Source: Berkiella sp050247135
GTDB taxonomy: Bacteria; Pseudomonadota; Gammaproteobacteria; Berkiellales; Berkiellaceae
Reading direction: 5' to 3'
Assembly: GCA_050247135.1 (NCBI GenBank)
Contig: JBFWUT010000012.1
Span: forward strand, 1 to 64,000
DNA length: 64,000 nucleotides
The first letter of the stretch is position 1, and each line of letters begins with the position of its first letter. The notes beneath the pieces were generated by a model. That model had not been told where the DNA came from. It did no database searches and saw nothing but the letters and a program-made list of their open reading frames with translations. Positions 25,978 through 34,308 of this stretch are shown piece by piece. Made by a program: the position numbers and the translations under genes.

Positions 25978-26796
25978 ATGTTTATTTGGGGAAAATTAAT
26001 TGGCGCGATACTTGGGGGTCTCATGGGAGGGCCCTGGGGCTTCATCATTGGCTTTACTGCGGGGCATTTTTTTGATGTTGGAATGCAGCGAGAAGGTTTT
26101 GTTACGAGTGATGTTGCCTTAGCCAAAAAAGTTTTTTTTAAAACCACCTTCATGATTATGGGATATGTTGCTAAAGCAGATGGGCGTGTGAGTGAGCGTG
26201 AAATCGAAATGGCTCGCAATGTCATGGCGCATCTGCATCTCACCCAAGACCAAAAAATGATGGCTATCGAATACTTCAATATGGGTAAAGCTAATCAATT
26301 TGATTGGGAAGCCAAATTGGATGAATTTTTGAAACATTGTGGACATCATCAACAACTGATGCAGCTATTTGTTGAGATACAATTACAAGCCGCTTTTGTT
26401 GATGGGATGCATGACCCGGCAAAACGACATGTTTTAGAAAGATTATGCGATAAATTGCATGTCCCTCCAGTGCTTCTGTCTCAAATTGAAATGCGCTTTT
26501 ATGCAGAAAAGCGTTTCGAACAACAAGCTCAGGGTCAATACAACAAAGAGCGCACGCAGAGACAAACTTACTATACGCCAACTGAACCAGAAAGCGCGTA
26601 TGAGGTTCTTGGGGTGACGGCTAAAGCCACCAATCAAGAGATCAAAAAAGCTTATCGAAAATTGATGAGCCAACATCATCCCGATAAGCTTGTTTCAAAA
26701 GGTTTGCCAGAAGAAATGATCAAACTGGCTACCGAAAAAGTGCAAAAAATCCAAAAAGCTTATGAGTACATTTGCCAGCTTCGCGGCATTAAGTGA
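25978..26796 (+). CDS. djlA: co-chaperone DjlA (membrane-anchored J protein)
   Basis: A 272-residue protein with the DjlA layout: an N-terminal Gly-rich membrane segment (GKLIGAILGGLMGGPWGFIIGF, with glycines for dimerisation), a TerB-like helical domain (about 50-190), and a C-terminal J domain (YEVLGVTAKATNQEIKKAYRKLMSQHHPDK) containing the HPD motif. It stimulates DnaK at the inner membrane. It follows murU by 1 base, and its 3' end overlaps the convergent IolC-like gene by 37 bases. Confidence 0.95.
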   Translation: MFIWGKLIGAILGGLMGGPWGFIIGFTAGHFFDVGMQREGFVTSDVALAKKVFFKTTFMIMGYVAKADGRVSEREIEMARNVMAHLHLTQDQKMMAIEYFNMGKANQFDWEAKLDEFLKHCGHHQQLMQLFVEIQLQAAFVDGMHDPAKRHVLERLCDKLHVPPVLLSQIEMRFYAEKRFEQQAQGQYNKERTQRQTYYTPTEPESAYEVLGVTAKATNQEIKKAYRKLMSQHHPDKLVSKGLPEEMIKLATEKVQKIQKAYEYICQLRGIK

Positions 26797-28610
26797 TCAA
26801 TTAAAGACTCACTTTGGCATTTCTCATTCCAAAGAGCGGCCATGTTGCGTAAATTATCGCTTAGGCTCTCTACCAACATAGGATCATCGATCTTTTTAGC
26901 AAACCATTGTTCAACGGTATTTTGGAATAATGCACGACCAGTCACTAAACCTAAACACAGTTTTTCTTTGCCGGCAATTTCTATGAGAGTAGGCAGTTGA
27001 TCGAGTGAGGCAGAAATTGCATTGATAAAGATCCCTTGGCAAAACGGCGCGCCGTCTTGAATAGTTGTGTAGATATTTTCCCAAGTTCGTTGATCGCGTG
27101 GCAGGGACATTTGCCAATAGTCGGGGTAAATGCCTAATTCATAAAAGCGTTGCATGATATGGGCATGTGTTTTGGCCGTGATTAAACTATTCATTGGCAT
27201 TATCAGATCTATCAATAATGCATTTTTAGTATTGCGGCATACACTATGTAATTGTGCCAGTAATGATTCTTGTTGCCCCCGTAGACTATAACGATCGTCT
27301 GGGTGATAGGTAACAGAAACCTTAGCAACATGATGTTTTGGCCAGTGTGTTAAAATGCTTGTTAGTTCAGAATCATGAATAAACTGCAGAGGAACCTCAC
27401 CGGGTTTTTCAAGTGAGCGTGCCAGCCATGAAAGTTTGGTTGACCATGGTTTGTAACTGAAAGTGGTTTCGTCTTCCAGGATAATCCCGGCTGCGGGCGA
27501 CTTTTCAAATGCTTGCGAAATGGCTTCAGACACATATTGTTTGGCAAGATTAACTGTTTCTTCTTTGGCACCATAGGGTTCTGCCATTTTGCGCCAAAGC
27601 TCGTTATTGCCGAGATTGATAAGAAACAAAGGTTTTTTAAGACGCTTTTGCACTGAGCTGTAGCAAAGATTGGCAAAAAATGGAGATTGAATGATTCGTG
27701 CAAACACCTTATTTTGATGGCTGATAAAAAAGTTTAAAGTATCAAGGCTAGGTGAGCTACCATTTAATTCTGTGTGTGTTTCACAAGCATTCGCAGCTTC
27801 TGCGCATTGCTCAAGTGTTTTTTCATGCAACCATGCTGCTAAAAATCCTGTTGTGCAAGCATGGATATCGACTTTATTAACTTCTGAGAAACCACGATGC
27901 TGGCAAACAGAAGGTACGTAGCAGGCTTGTTTGCCTTTAACGACTAACAATGCGGTTGTTAACTGTGAGAAGGACGTTAATGCAGAGTCAATATTTTCGG
28001 CATTGCTAAGCTGAAGGTAATCTAATTCCTCGCCTATAATAACGTCACATAATGCGAATAGACTGCTCATATCAAATGGATCTTTTTCATTCCGTTTAGG
28101 TAATTGATTAACCTGCAGAATGATTTTGACTTGATGCTCTTTTGCCTTTTGAATGGTCTCCAAGAGATTGCTTATATTTGAGGCATTTTGCAACCATGTA
28201 CTTAAGATAAGCAAAGCGCGACTTTTATTTATAAAATTCTCATTTAATTCTTTAGTGGTGCTATCACTCGGGGCTAAACTTGCATAGGTGATCATTTGAT
28301 CGGCGTCGTTATTCTGCATAACTAACGGGGTTAAATAATCCTTTGCGGTGTTGGTTTGGCTGACATCAACGCCCTCGTCTTGAAGCGTTTCAAGAATAAA
28401 TTGACCCATCGCATCTTCACCGACGCTAGAAATAAGCGCGGATTTTAAAGCGAGGCGGGCAAGACCTATTGCAATTGAGGGAGCTCCCTTGCCAATGGAT
28501 TTTTGGAACGAGAGCATGCTTTTTAAGGTGCTTCCCTGTTGCTCGCCTTGCAATTGTACGTGTGATGGTCCTAATACAACGATATCGAATAATTTATTTG
28601 ATTTTTTCAT
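26760..28610 (-). CDS. IolC-like protein: PfkB sugar-kinase domain with lost catalytic Asp fused to DUF2090
   Basis: A 616-residue protein. The N-terminal half (about 1-310) is a PfkB/ribokinase fold (SIGKGAPSIAIGLARL, VSSVGEDAMGQFILETLQDEGVDVS). The C-terminal half is a DUF2090 domain (VSVTYHPDDRYSLRGQQESLLAQLH, LGLVTGRALFQ), the architecture of 5-dehydro-2-deoxygluconokinase IolC fusions. The PfkB anion-hole signature DTxGAGDAF is replaced by DIHACTTGF (residues 248-256), putting Thr at the catalytic Asp (about 254). No other inositol gene is nearby. The Met at 28610 follows AGGGA; the frame opens at 28637. The protein may be a pseudokinase with a retained DUF2090 role. Confidence 0.78.
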   Translation of the reverse strand: MKKSNKLFDIVVLGPSHVQLQGEQQGSTLKSMLSFQKSIGKGAPSIAIGLARLALKSALISSVGEDAMGQFILETLQDEGVDVSQTNTAKDYLTPLVMQNNDADQMITYASLAPSDSTTKELNENFINKSRALLILSTWLQNASNISNLLETIQKAKEHQVKIILQVNQLPKRNEKDPFDMSSLFALCDVIIGEELDYLQLSNAENIDSALTSFSQLTTALLVVKGKQACYVPSVCQHRGFSEVNKVDIHACTTGFLAAWLHEKTLEQCAEAANACETHTELNGSSPSLDTLNFFISHQNKVFARIIQSPFFANLCYSSVQKRLKKPLFLINLGNNELWRKMAEPYGAKEETVNLAKQYVSEAISQAFEKSPAAGIILEDETTFSYKPWSTKLSWLARSLEKPGEVPLQFIHDSELTSILTHWPKHHVAKVSVTYHPDDRYSLRGQQESLLAQLHSVCRNTKNALLIDLIMPMNSLITAKTHAHIMQRFYELGIYPDYWQMSLPRDQRTWENIYTTIQDGAPFCQGIFINAISASLDQLPTLIEIAGKEKLCLGLVTGRALFQNTVEQWFAKKIDDPMLVESLSDNLRNMAALWNEKCQSESLIDHLMPRSWQMYS

Positions 28611-28688
28611 AAAGCGTCCCTGGGTAGCGTATAGCATTCATTGAGTAAAGGACGAAAGTGCTGAGATCACAAGGTAGGTGAAGCTGTT

Positions 28689-28725
28689 GATTTTCCCTCT
28701 TTAATCAGCGTAAAGAGGGAAAATC
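28689..28725. terminator. strong hairpin between tetR and the IolC-like gene
   Basis: Perfect 15-bp stem GATTTTCCCTCTTTA / TAAAGAGGGAAAATC with a 7-base loop, just after the tetR stop (28736, minus strand) and upstream of the IolC-like gene. There is no clean T tract, so it may be a terminator or an operator. Confidence 0.5.
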
Positions 28726-28735
28726 GATTGATATT

Positions 28736-29302
28736 TTAAACAGTAGCCAACCACTCTTGTAAAGATTGACTTTGTTTTTGCATGTATTGGGGTTCCTTAA
28801 AGGTTAAGGTCAGTAAATTCATACCTTGGATACCCGATAAAAAGTAAGAAGCCAGTTGGTAAGAACGTTCGCCTTGACCCAGCTCCATAAATTGCGATTC
28901 AAGCCATTTCAAAATGTCAGCCATGAGCTTGGAAGCCGCATTAGATAAAATGCCACCTTGTTTGCCAAGTTCCTGACATAGGCTGCCAATAACACAACCA
29001 AAACGAGCTAAAGTTTCCGATTGGGTTGCATTGTATTCTAGCAATGCGCATAAGCGTTGCTTAACGTCAGGGATTTGCTCCCATTGCTGAAACAATGAAC
29101 GCCATTCATTGGTCCGTTTTTGCAGAACAGCATCCATGATGGCTTCTTTCGTTTTAAAGTAGTAGTAAACGTTTCCCAACGGTACATCGGCTAGTTTGGC
29201 GATGTCGGCAAGTGTTGTGGTGTGAAAGGTTTGTTCGTAAATTAGCTTATCAGCTGCCTGAATTAACCGTTCCCGTTTATCATTTCTTCTTGCTCTTGGC
29301 AT
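28736..29302 (-). CDS. TetR/AcrR family transcriptional regulator
   Basis: A 188-residue repressor-type protein. The N-terminal helix-turn-helix (KRERLIQAADKLIYEQTFHTTTLADIAKLADVPLGNVYYYFKTKEAIMDAVL) is classical TetR, followed by an all-helical ligand-binding half (about 70-188) with a TetR_C-type AefR/YcdC-like segment. The ligand and targets are not visible. The divergent pagL-like gene starts 240 bases upstream, so it may be a target, but no short TetR palindrome is obvious. Confidence 0.88.
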   Translation of the reverse strand: MPRARRNDKRERLIQAADKLIYEQTFHTTTLADIAKLADVPLGNVYYYFKTKEAIMDAVLQKRTNEWRSLFQQWEQIPDVKQRLCALLEYNATQSETLARFGCVIGSLCQELGKQGGILSNAASKLMADILKWLESQFMELGQGERSYQLASYFLSGIQGMNLLTLTFKEPQYMQKQSQSLQEWLATV

Positions 29303-29423
29303 GGTATTCTCCCTTTACTTCTATATGTTCCAGCCGATATTAAATGACTTAGTTGTACGAGAAAGGCTGGAATATTAACATAAGTTGCTTTGCTTGTCAT
29401 AGACCTCATAATAAAAATTTTCT

Positions 29424-29479
29424 GTGGAATTATCAGAAAAAACTAAAATCTCAATTTTTTTGAGATAAAGTGGAATTAT
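29424..29479. promoter_or_regulatory. direct repeats and hairpin in the tetR-pagL intergenic region
   Basis: The 10-mer GTGGAATTAT occurs at 29424-29433 and 29470-29479. Between the copies lies a hairpin ATCTCAA / TTGAGAT (29448-29466). The pair sits 66 bases before the pagL start and could be a regulator-binding site. Confidence 0.35.
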
Positions 29480-29545
29480 GCATTTTTCTGTCTAAACTAC
29501 AAATAAACTCTTTGATCTTAGGGAAGAGAACAAGGCGGTTTAGTT

Positions 29546-30106
29546 ATGAATAAAACTATTATACAGACAGTAATGCTGTTGCTCTTCAGCTTACCGGCTG
29601 CTGCAAACTTAGGCATTGCCATCAGTAGCGGACAGGGTATCCACGACATCACTCCCTATCGATTTTCTCTTTCTTGGGGCTTTGGCCCCGTATGGCGACG
29701 AGATGAATTGTGGGGGCTCAATATAGCCTGGGAAAATAGTTATGCCTTTTGGAACGGTCCGCAAAGACCAGAATTAGCAGAAGGCAGGGCAACTGACTTG
29801 CAAGCGGCGACCTCAGGCCCTATGTTAAGATGGCAAAGACGTTCGCCTTATCCGGTTACCCACATTGTGCCGTATACTGAGTTGGGTGTTGGACTATCAT
29901 GGCTTTCCGAAACAGAAATTCAAGGACGTGTTTTATCTTTACATTTCCAATTTGAAGACAAATTTGGTTTAGGCATGCGTTTTGGCAAAAAACAGCAATA
30001 TGATTTGTCCATGAGGGCCTATCATTATTCCAACGCGTCGATTAAACGCCCCAATAGTGGTGTTAACATGGCGATGGCTAGCTTTGGCGTCTGGTTTCCA
30101 ACCTAG
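29546..30106 (+). CDS. pagL: PagL-like lipid A 3-O-deacylase, outer membrane
   Basis: A 186-residue exported beta-barrel with signal peptide MNKTIIQTVMLLLFSLPAAA. The C-terminal motif (FQFEDKFGLGMRFG, then AYHYSNASIKRPNSGVN) carries the His-x-Ser pair of the PagL catalytic centre and the final aromatic residue of an outer-membrane barrel. PagL removes the 3-O acyl chain from lipid A, lowering recognition by host TLR4. Placement of the third catalytic residue cannot be assigned with confidence from sequence alone. AAGGCGG lies upstream of the ATG. The divergent tetR gene may regulate it. Confidence 0.82.
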   Translation: MNKTIIQTVMLLLFSLPAAANLGIAISSGQGIHDITPYRFSLSWGFGPVWRRDELWGLNIAWENSYAFWNGPQRPELAEGRATDLQAATSGPMLRWQRRSPYPVTHIVPYTELGVGLSWLSETEIQGRVLSLHFQFEDKFGLGMRFGKKQQYDLSMRAYHYSNASIKRPNSGVNMAMASFGVWFPT

Positions 30107-30202
30107 TCTTCATTGCTTTATCTTCTGTGACCATTTATTAATTGCACCGTTAAAATGACTCAGGTAAAGTTTCGCTATCCATGTTAAAACACGAGTCGTT
30201 CC

Positions 30203-30883
30203 ATGCAAAAATACGCGATCGCGCCCTCCATTCTTTCCGCTGATTTCGCACGCTTAGGTGAAGAAGTCGATTCTGTGCTCAAAGCCGGTGCAGATATTGT
30301 ACATTTTGATGTGATGGACAACCATTACGTTCCCAATCTCACGATTGGCCCCATGGTTTGTGAAGCATTACGAAAATTTGGTGTGACAGCACCCATTGAT
30401 GTACATCTCATGGTGAGTCCTGTTGATTCTTTAATTTCACAATTTGCTAAAGCGGGTGCGAGTTATATCACTTTTCATCCCGAAGCAAGCCAACACATTG
30501 ATAGAAGCTTACAGCTTATTAAAGAAAGTGGCTGTAAGGCAGGGCTTGTGTTTAATCCAGCGACACCGCTGCATGTTTTATCTCATGTGCTAGACAAAAT
30601 TGATATGATCTTATTAATGTCAGTTAATCCTGGTTTTGGTGGACAACAATTTATTCCATCGGTGATGCCTAAAATCCGCGAAGCCAGAAAAATCATTGAC
30701 GCATCCGGTTTGCCTATCCGTTTGGAAGTAGATGGTGGTATCAAAACCGATAATATTGGTGAGATTGCTAAAGCTGGCGCAGATACTTTTGTTGCAGGCT
30801 CTGCGATCTTTAACAGCAAACCCTATGTGGATACCATTAAAAAAATGCGTGCTGAAATTGAGAGGGCTGTAAGTAACTCGTAA
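30203..30883 (+). CDS. rpe: ribulose-phosphate 3-epimerase
   Basis: A 226-residue TIM-barrel enzyme interconverting ribulose-5-phosphate and xylulose-5-phosphate. It shows IAPSILSADFARLGEEV, the metal-binding HFDVMDNHYVPNLTIG, IDVHLMV, LLMSVNPGFGGQQFI, and IRLEVDGGIKTDN. Length matches the family. The gene stands alone, with a palindromic repeat immediately after it. Confidence 0.97.
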   Translation: MQKYAIAPSILSADFARLGEEVDSVLKAGADIVHFDVMDNHYVPNLTIGPMVCEALRKFGVTAPIDVHLMVSPVDSLISQFAKAGASYITFHPEASQHIDRSLQLIKESGCKAGLVFNPATPLHVLSHVLDKIDMILLMSVNPGFGGQQFIPSVMPKIREARKIIDASGLPIRLEVDGGIKTDNIGEIAKAGADTFVAGSAIFNSKPYVDTIKKMRAEIERAVSNS

Positions 30884-30889
30884 AATTCT

Positions 30890-30967
30890 GTCATTGCGAC
30901 CGCGAGTGGGAAGCAATCCAGAAACTTTCTTGAACAGTTTGGATTGCTTCGCTACGCTCGCAATGAC
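30890..30967. repeat. palindromic intergenic repeat
   Basis: Inverted repeat between rpe and the E1 gene: GTCATTGCGA (30890-30899) pairs with TCGCAATGAC (30958-30967), and GAAGCAATCC (30910-30919) with GGATTGCTTC (30941-30950), with a looser middle. The CATTGCGAG...GAAGCAATCC sequence is a palindrome seen as a dispersed non-coding repeat in many gammaproteobacterial and other genomes. It may also stop transcription of rpe. Confidence 0.75.
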
Positions 30968-30988
30968 GAATTTAGGAAAAGCGAATAG

Positions 30989-33136
30989 ATGGAACTTAAC
31001 CGAGCAAAAATAGTCGACGAAAACTTCACTCGCAGAGTATTAGCTCATGATTTCCCCATTGCTAAAAGCTCAACCACTCCTCAAGATGCAGGGCTTGATA
31101 AAAACACCTTTTTAGAATTGTTCGAGTCACAGCTGCTGTCGCGTCATTTAGATCTGCTGGCGCGGAAACTTCGCGAACAACAACAAGGAGTATATACCAT
31201 TGGCAGTTCGGGGCATGAAGGTAATGCGGCCCTAGCGAGAGTTTTTCGCAAAACAGATATGGCCTTCCTGCATTATCGAAGTGCGGCATTTGTGATTGAG
31301 CGGGCAAGAAAAGAGCCTAGTATTGATATCATCATGGATCAAGTGCTGTCCTTAGTTGCCAGTAGTGATGATCCGATTAGTGGAGGGCGACACAAAGTGT
31401 TTGGCAGTGTCCCTCTTGCTATCCCGCCACAAACGAGTACCATTGCCTCTCATTTACCCAAAGCTTTAGGTTGTGCTCTTTCTTTGACTCTGGCCAAAAC
31501 CTTGAAGTTAGACCAGCAAACGAAACTCCCGCACGATAGCGTGATTCTGTGTAGCTTTGGCGATGCCTCTATTAATCACTCCACTGCTCAAGGGGCTTTA
31601 AATGCAGCAAGTTGGACTCGTGAGGCACAAATACCGTTACCATTAATTTGGATCTGTGAAGATAATGGTATTGGTATTTCAGTGCCAACTCCCACTAATT
31701 GGATAGAAAATAATGTTAGCCATAGATTGGGCCTTCATTATATCGCTTGTGACGGGCAAAACTTGAGCGATGTTTATTTGGCGGCAAAAAAAGCAGAAAG
31801 TCTTGCAAGAAAAAAAGGCCAAATGGTTTTTTTGCATTTCAAAACAGTACGCTTGCTAGGACATGCAGGTTCAGATATAGAATCTCAGTATCATTCATTA
31901 GCTCAGATTGAGAAAGAAGAAGCAGACGATCCATTGCTTCATTCGGCGAGGATCCTCATAGAGAATCAATGGCTGGATGCAAAAGAGATCATCTCCTGCT
32001 ATGAGATGAGTCGAAATCGTGTAACGACATGCGCGCAACAAGCAATAGATCACCCAAAATTAACAACAAAAGAAGCGGTCATGGCGCCTATCGTTCCTCC
32101 TGTGAATCATAGACCTTTACCGGAGCCGATTAACAACAAAATTGAGTCACCATCTTTAAACATGGCTCAAAGCATTAATCGCGCGTTAGCTGATATTTTG
32201 TCACAGTATCCACAAGCGTTAGTATTCGGCGAAGATGTTGCTAAAAAAGGTGGCGTTTATCGAGTGACGGCCGATTTGCAAGCGCGCTTTGGCAAAGTCA
32301 GAGTGTATGATACTCTGCTAGATGAACAAACCATTTTAGGCACTGCTATCGGTTTGGCACATAATGGGTTTATTCCCATTCCTGAAATTCAATTTTTAGC
32401 TTACACCCATAATGCGGTTGATCAAATAAGAGGGGAAGCTGCAACGTTATCTTTTTTTTCTAATGGTCAATACACCAACCCCATGGTGATCCGCATCCCT
32501 GGGCTTGCCTACCAAAAGGGATTTGGTGGGCACTTTCATAATGATAATGCGATTGGCTTTTTGCGCGAGATCCCAGGATTAGTTGTTGTTTGTCCTTCTA
32601 GCCCCACTGATGCGGCTTCTTTGTTAAAAGAAGCGGTCAGACTTGCCTATCAAGAACAACGCGTTGTCGTTTTTTTAGAACCAATTGCCTTATATATGTT
32701 GAAAGACTATCACTTACCAGAAACCGCGCCCACGGCGACTGCAATGGGTGAGATAGGTCTTGAAGGTGATATGCATAGCAACAAAATCATCATCAGCTAT
32801 GGTAATGGCATGTATCTTGCCCGGCAGGCGGCTAAGATTTTACAATCACAGTATAACATCCGTGTTAAATTAATTGATTTACGTTGGTTAGCACCTTTAC
32901 CATTTGCAGCGTTACAAGAAGCTCTTAAAGATTCAAAAGAGGTGATTATTGTTGATGAATGCAGGAAAACGGGATCACTCAGTGAACAATTAGTTACCTA
33001 TTTGGTGGAAAATGTTTCTCCCATCCCTGTCATCAAAAGAGTTTGTGCACAGGATTCTTTTATACCTATTGGCAATGCTTGGCAAACGATTTTGCCAAAT
33101 TGCCAAGATATCGTAGATTGCGTGAGGAGCAAGTAA
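30989..33136 (+). CDS. fused E1 alpha-beta subunit of a 2-oxoacid dehydrogenase complex
   Basis: A 715-residue thiamine-diphosphate enzyme. The N-terminal half is the E1 alpha fold (ThDP motif GDASINHSTAQGALN and ICEDNGIGISVP); the C-terminal half is the E1 beta/transketolase-like fold (ALVFGEDVAKKGGVYRVTADLQARFGKVRVYDTLLDEQTILGTAIG). Fused E1 of this kind belongs to branched-chain or broader 2-oxoacid dehydrogenases; E2 and E3 are not in the window. The stop is 4 bases from the glutaryl-CoA dehydrogenase start, so the two are cotranscribed. Oxidative decarboxylation of 2-oxoadipate to glutaryl-CoA is an attractive inference; a branched-chain 2-oxoacid is the alternative. Confidence 0.85.
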   Translation: MELNRAKIVDENFTRRVLAHDFPIAKSSTTPQDAGLDKNTFLELFESQLLSRHLDLLARKLREQQQGVYTIGSSGHEGNAALARVFRKTDMAFLHYRSAAFVIERARKEPSIDIIMDQVLSLVASSDDPISGGRHKVFGSVPLAIPPQTSTIASHLPKALGCALSLTLAKTLKLDQQTKLPHDSVILCSFGDASINHSTAQGALNAASWTREAQIPLPLIWICEDNGIGISVPTPTNWIENNVSHRLGLHYIACDGQNLSDVYLAAKKAESLARKKGQMVFLHFKTVRLLGHAGSDIESQYHSLAQIEKEEADDPLLHSARILIENQWLDAKEIISCYEMSRNRVTTCAQQAIDHPKLTTKEAVMAPIVPPVNHRPLPEPINNKIESPSLNMAQSINRALADILSQYPQALVFGEDVAKKGGVYRVTADLQARFGKVRVYDTLLDEQTILGTAIGLAHNGFIPIPEIQFLAYTHNAVDQIRGEAATLSFFSNGQYTNPMVIRIPGLAYQKGFGGHFHNDNAIGFLREIPGLVVVCPSSPTDAASLLKEAVRLAYQEQRVVVFLEPIALYMLKDYHLPETAPTATAMGEIGLEGDMHSNKIIISYGNGMYLARQAAKILQSQYNIRVKLIDLRWLAPLPFAALQEALKDSKEVIIVDECRKTGSLSEQLVTYLVENVSPIPVIKRVCAQDSFIPIGNAWQTILPNCQDIVDCVRSK

Positions 33137-33140
33137 TTAT

Positions 33141-34301
33141 ATGGAAGATTTATTTCGCCTTGATGATAATTTTACGCAGGAAGAAAAATTGATCAGGGAT
33201 TCTACACGTCGTTTTGTGGATGATGAAGTGTTGCCTATCATTGCTGATAGCTACGAGAAAGCGATTTTTCCTAAGGAACTCATCAAAAAAGTAGCCAATC
33301 TCGGTTTACTAGGTATGACTCTTCCTGAAAACTATGGCGGTGCTAATGCCAGTAGCGTAGCCTATGGCTTAGTCTGTCAAGAGTTGGAGCGTGGTGATAG
33401 TGGATTACGTAGTTTTGTTTCAGTGCAAAGTTCACTATGCATGTATCCTATATTTGCTTATGGTAATGATGAACAGAAACAACATTTTTTACCATTAATG
33501 GCAAAAGGCGAAAAAATTGGCTGCTTTGGTTTAACTGAACCAGATTCGGGCTCTGATCCTGCTAGCATGAAAACACATGCTAAAAAAGTGAAAGATGGTT
33601 GGCAACTATCGGGATCTAAAATGTGGATTACGAATGCCACGATTGCGGATCTGGCTATTATTTGGGCAAAAGATGATCAAGGTTTGGTCAGAGGATTTAT
33701 TGTTGAAAAAGAATTTAAAGGCTTTAAAGCCAATGAAATCCATCACAAAATGTCCTTACGTGCATCGATAACGGGTGAAATCGTTTTAGAAGACTGTTTT
33801 GTGCCCGACAGTCATTTATTACCGGGTACCCAAAAAGGTTTAGCTTGTGCGCTGGGCTGCCTAACGAAAGCGCGCTATGGCATAGCTTGGGGAGCGATGG
33901 GAGCAGCAATGGCGTGTTATGAAGCAGCGCTCTCTTATGCTAAGGATCGCACGCAGTTTGGCAAACCGATAGGTTCTTTTCAGCTTATTCAAGCTGATTT
34001 AGTCGATATGATAAGCGAAATCATTAAAGCGCAAGCTATCAATTTGCAGCTAGGTCGTTTGAATGATCAAAATCGTGGCACCTATGTGATGGTTTCACTT
34101 GCTAAGATGAACGCCTGCAAAGAAGCTTTGAAAATTGCACGTAAAGCTCGCAATATTTTAGGGGCTAATGGTATTAGTCTTGAATATCATGTTATTCGTC
34201 ATATGGCGAATTTAGAATCGGTCTTCACCTATGAGGGCACCGATAATATGCATCACCTAATTGTCGGCAAGCATATTACCGGTTTAGACGCCTTCAGCTA
34301 A
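33141..34301 (+). CDS. gcdH: glutaryl-CoA dehydrogenase-like acyl-CoA dehydrogenase
   Basis: A 386-residue FAD enzyme of the acyl-CoA dehydrogenase family. The closest pattern is glutaryl-CoA dehydrogenase: CFGLTEPDSGSDPASM, GSKMWITNATIADL, ILGANGISLEYHVIRH and the catalytic-base loop TYEGTDNMHHLIVG. GcdH oxidises and decarboxylates glutaryl-CoA to crotonyl-CoA in lysine/tryptophan breakdown. It directly follows the fused E1 gene (4-base gap). It is convergent with the His-rich gene, with 7 bases between the stops. Confidence 0.9.
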   Translation: MEDLFRLDDNFTQEEKLIRDSTRRFVDDEVLPIIADSYEKAIFPKELIKKVANLGLLGMTLPENYGGANASSVAYGLVCQELERGDSGLRSFVSVQSSLCMYPIFAYGNDEQKQHFLPLMAKGEKIGCFGLTEPDSGSDPASMKTHAKKVKDGWQLSGSKMWITNATIADLAIIWAKDDQGLVRGFIVEKEFKGFKANEIHHKMSLRASITGEIVLEDCFVPDSHLLPGTQKGLACALGCLTKARYGIAWGAMGAAMACYEAALSYAKDRTQFGKPIGSFQLIQADLVDMISEIIKAQAINLQLGRLNDQNRGTYVMVSLAKMNACKEALKIARKARNILGANGISLEYHVIRHMANLESVFTYEGTDNMHHLIVGKHITGLDAFS

Positions 34302-34308
34302 AACGGCA

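Noticed and set aside
29328..29372. TTCCAGCC / GGCTGGAA inverted repeat as a TetR operator
   Set aside because: The half-sites are 37 bases apart centre to centre, far longer than ordinary TetR palindromes (about 15-20). Kept out of the feature list; it could be a pair of half-sites.
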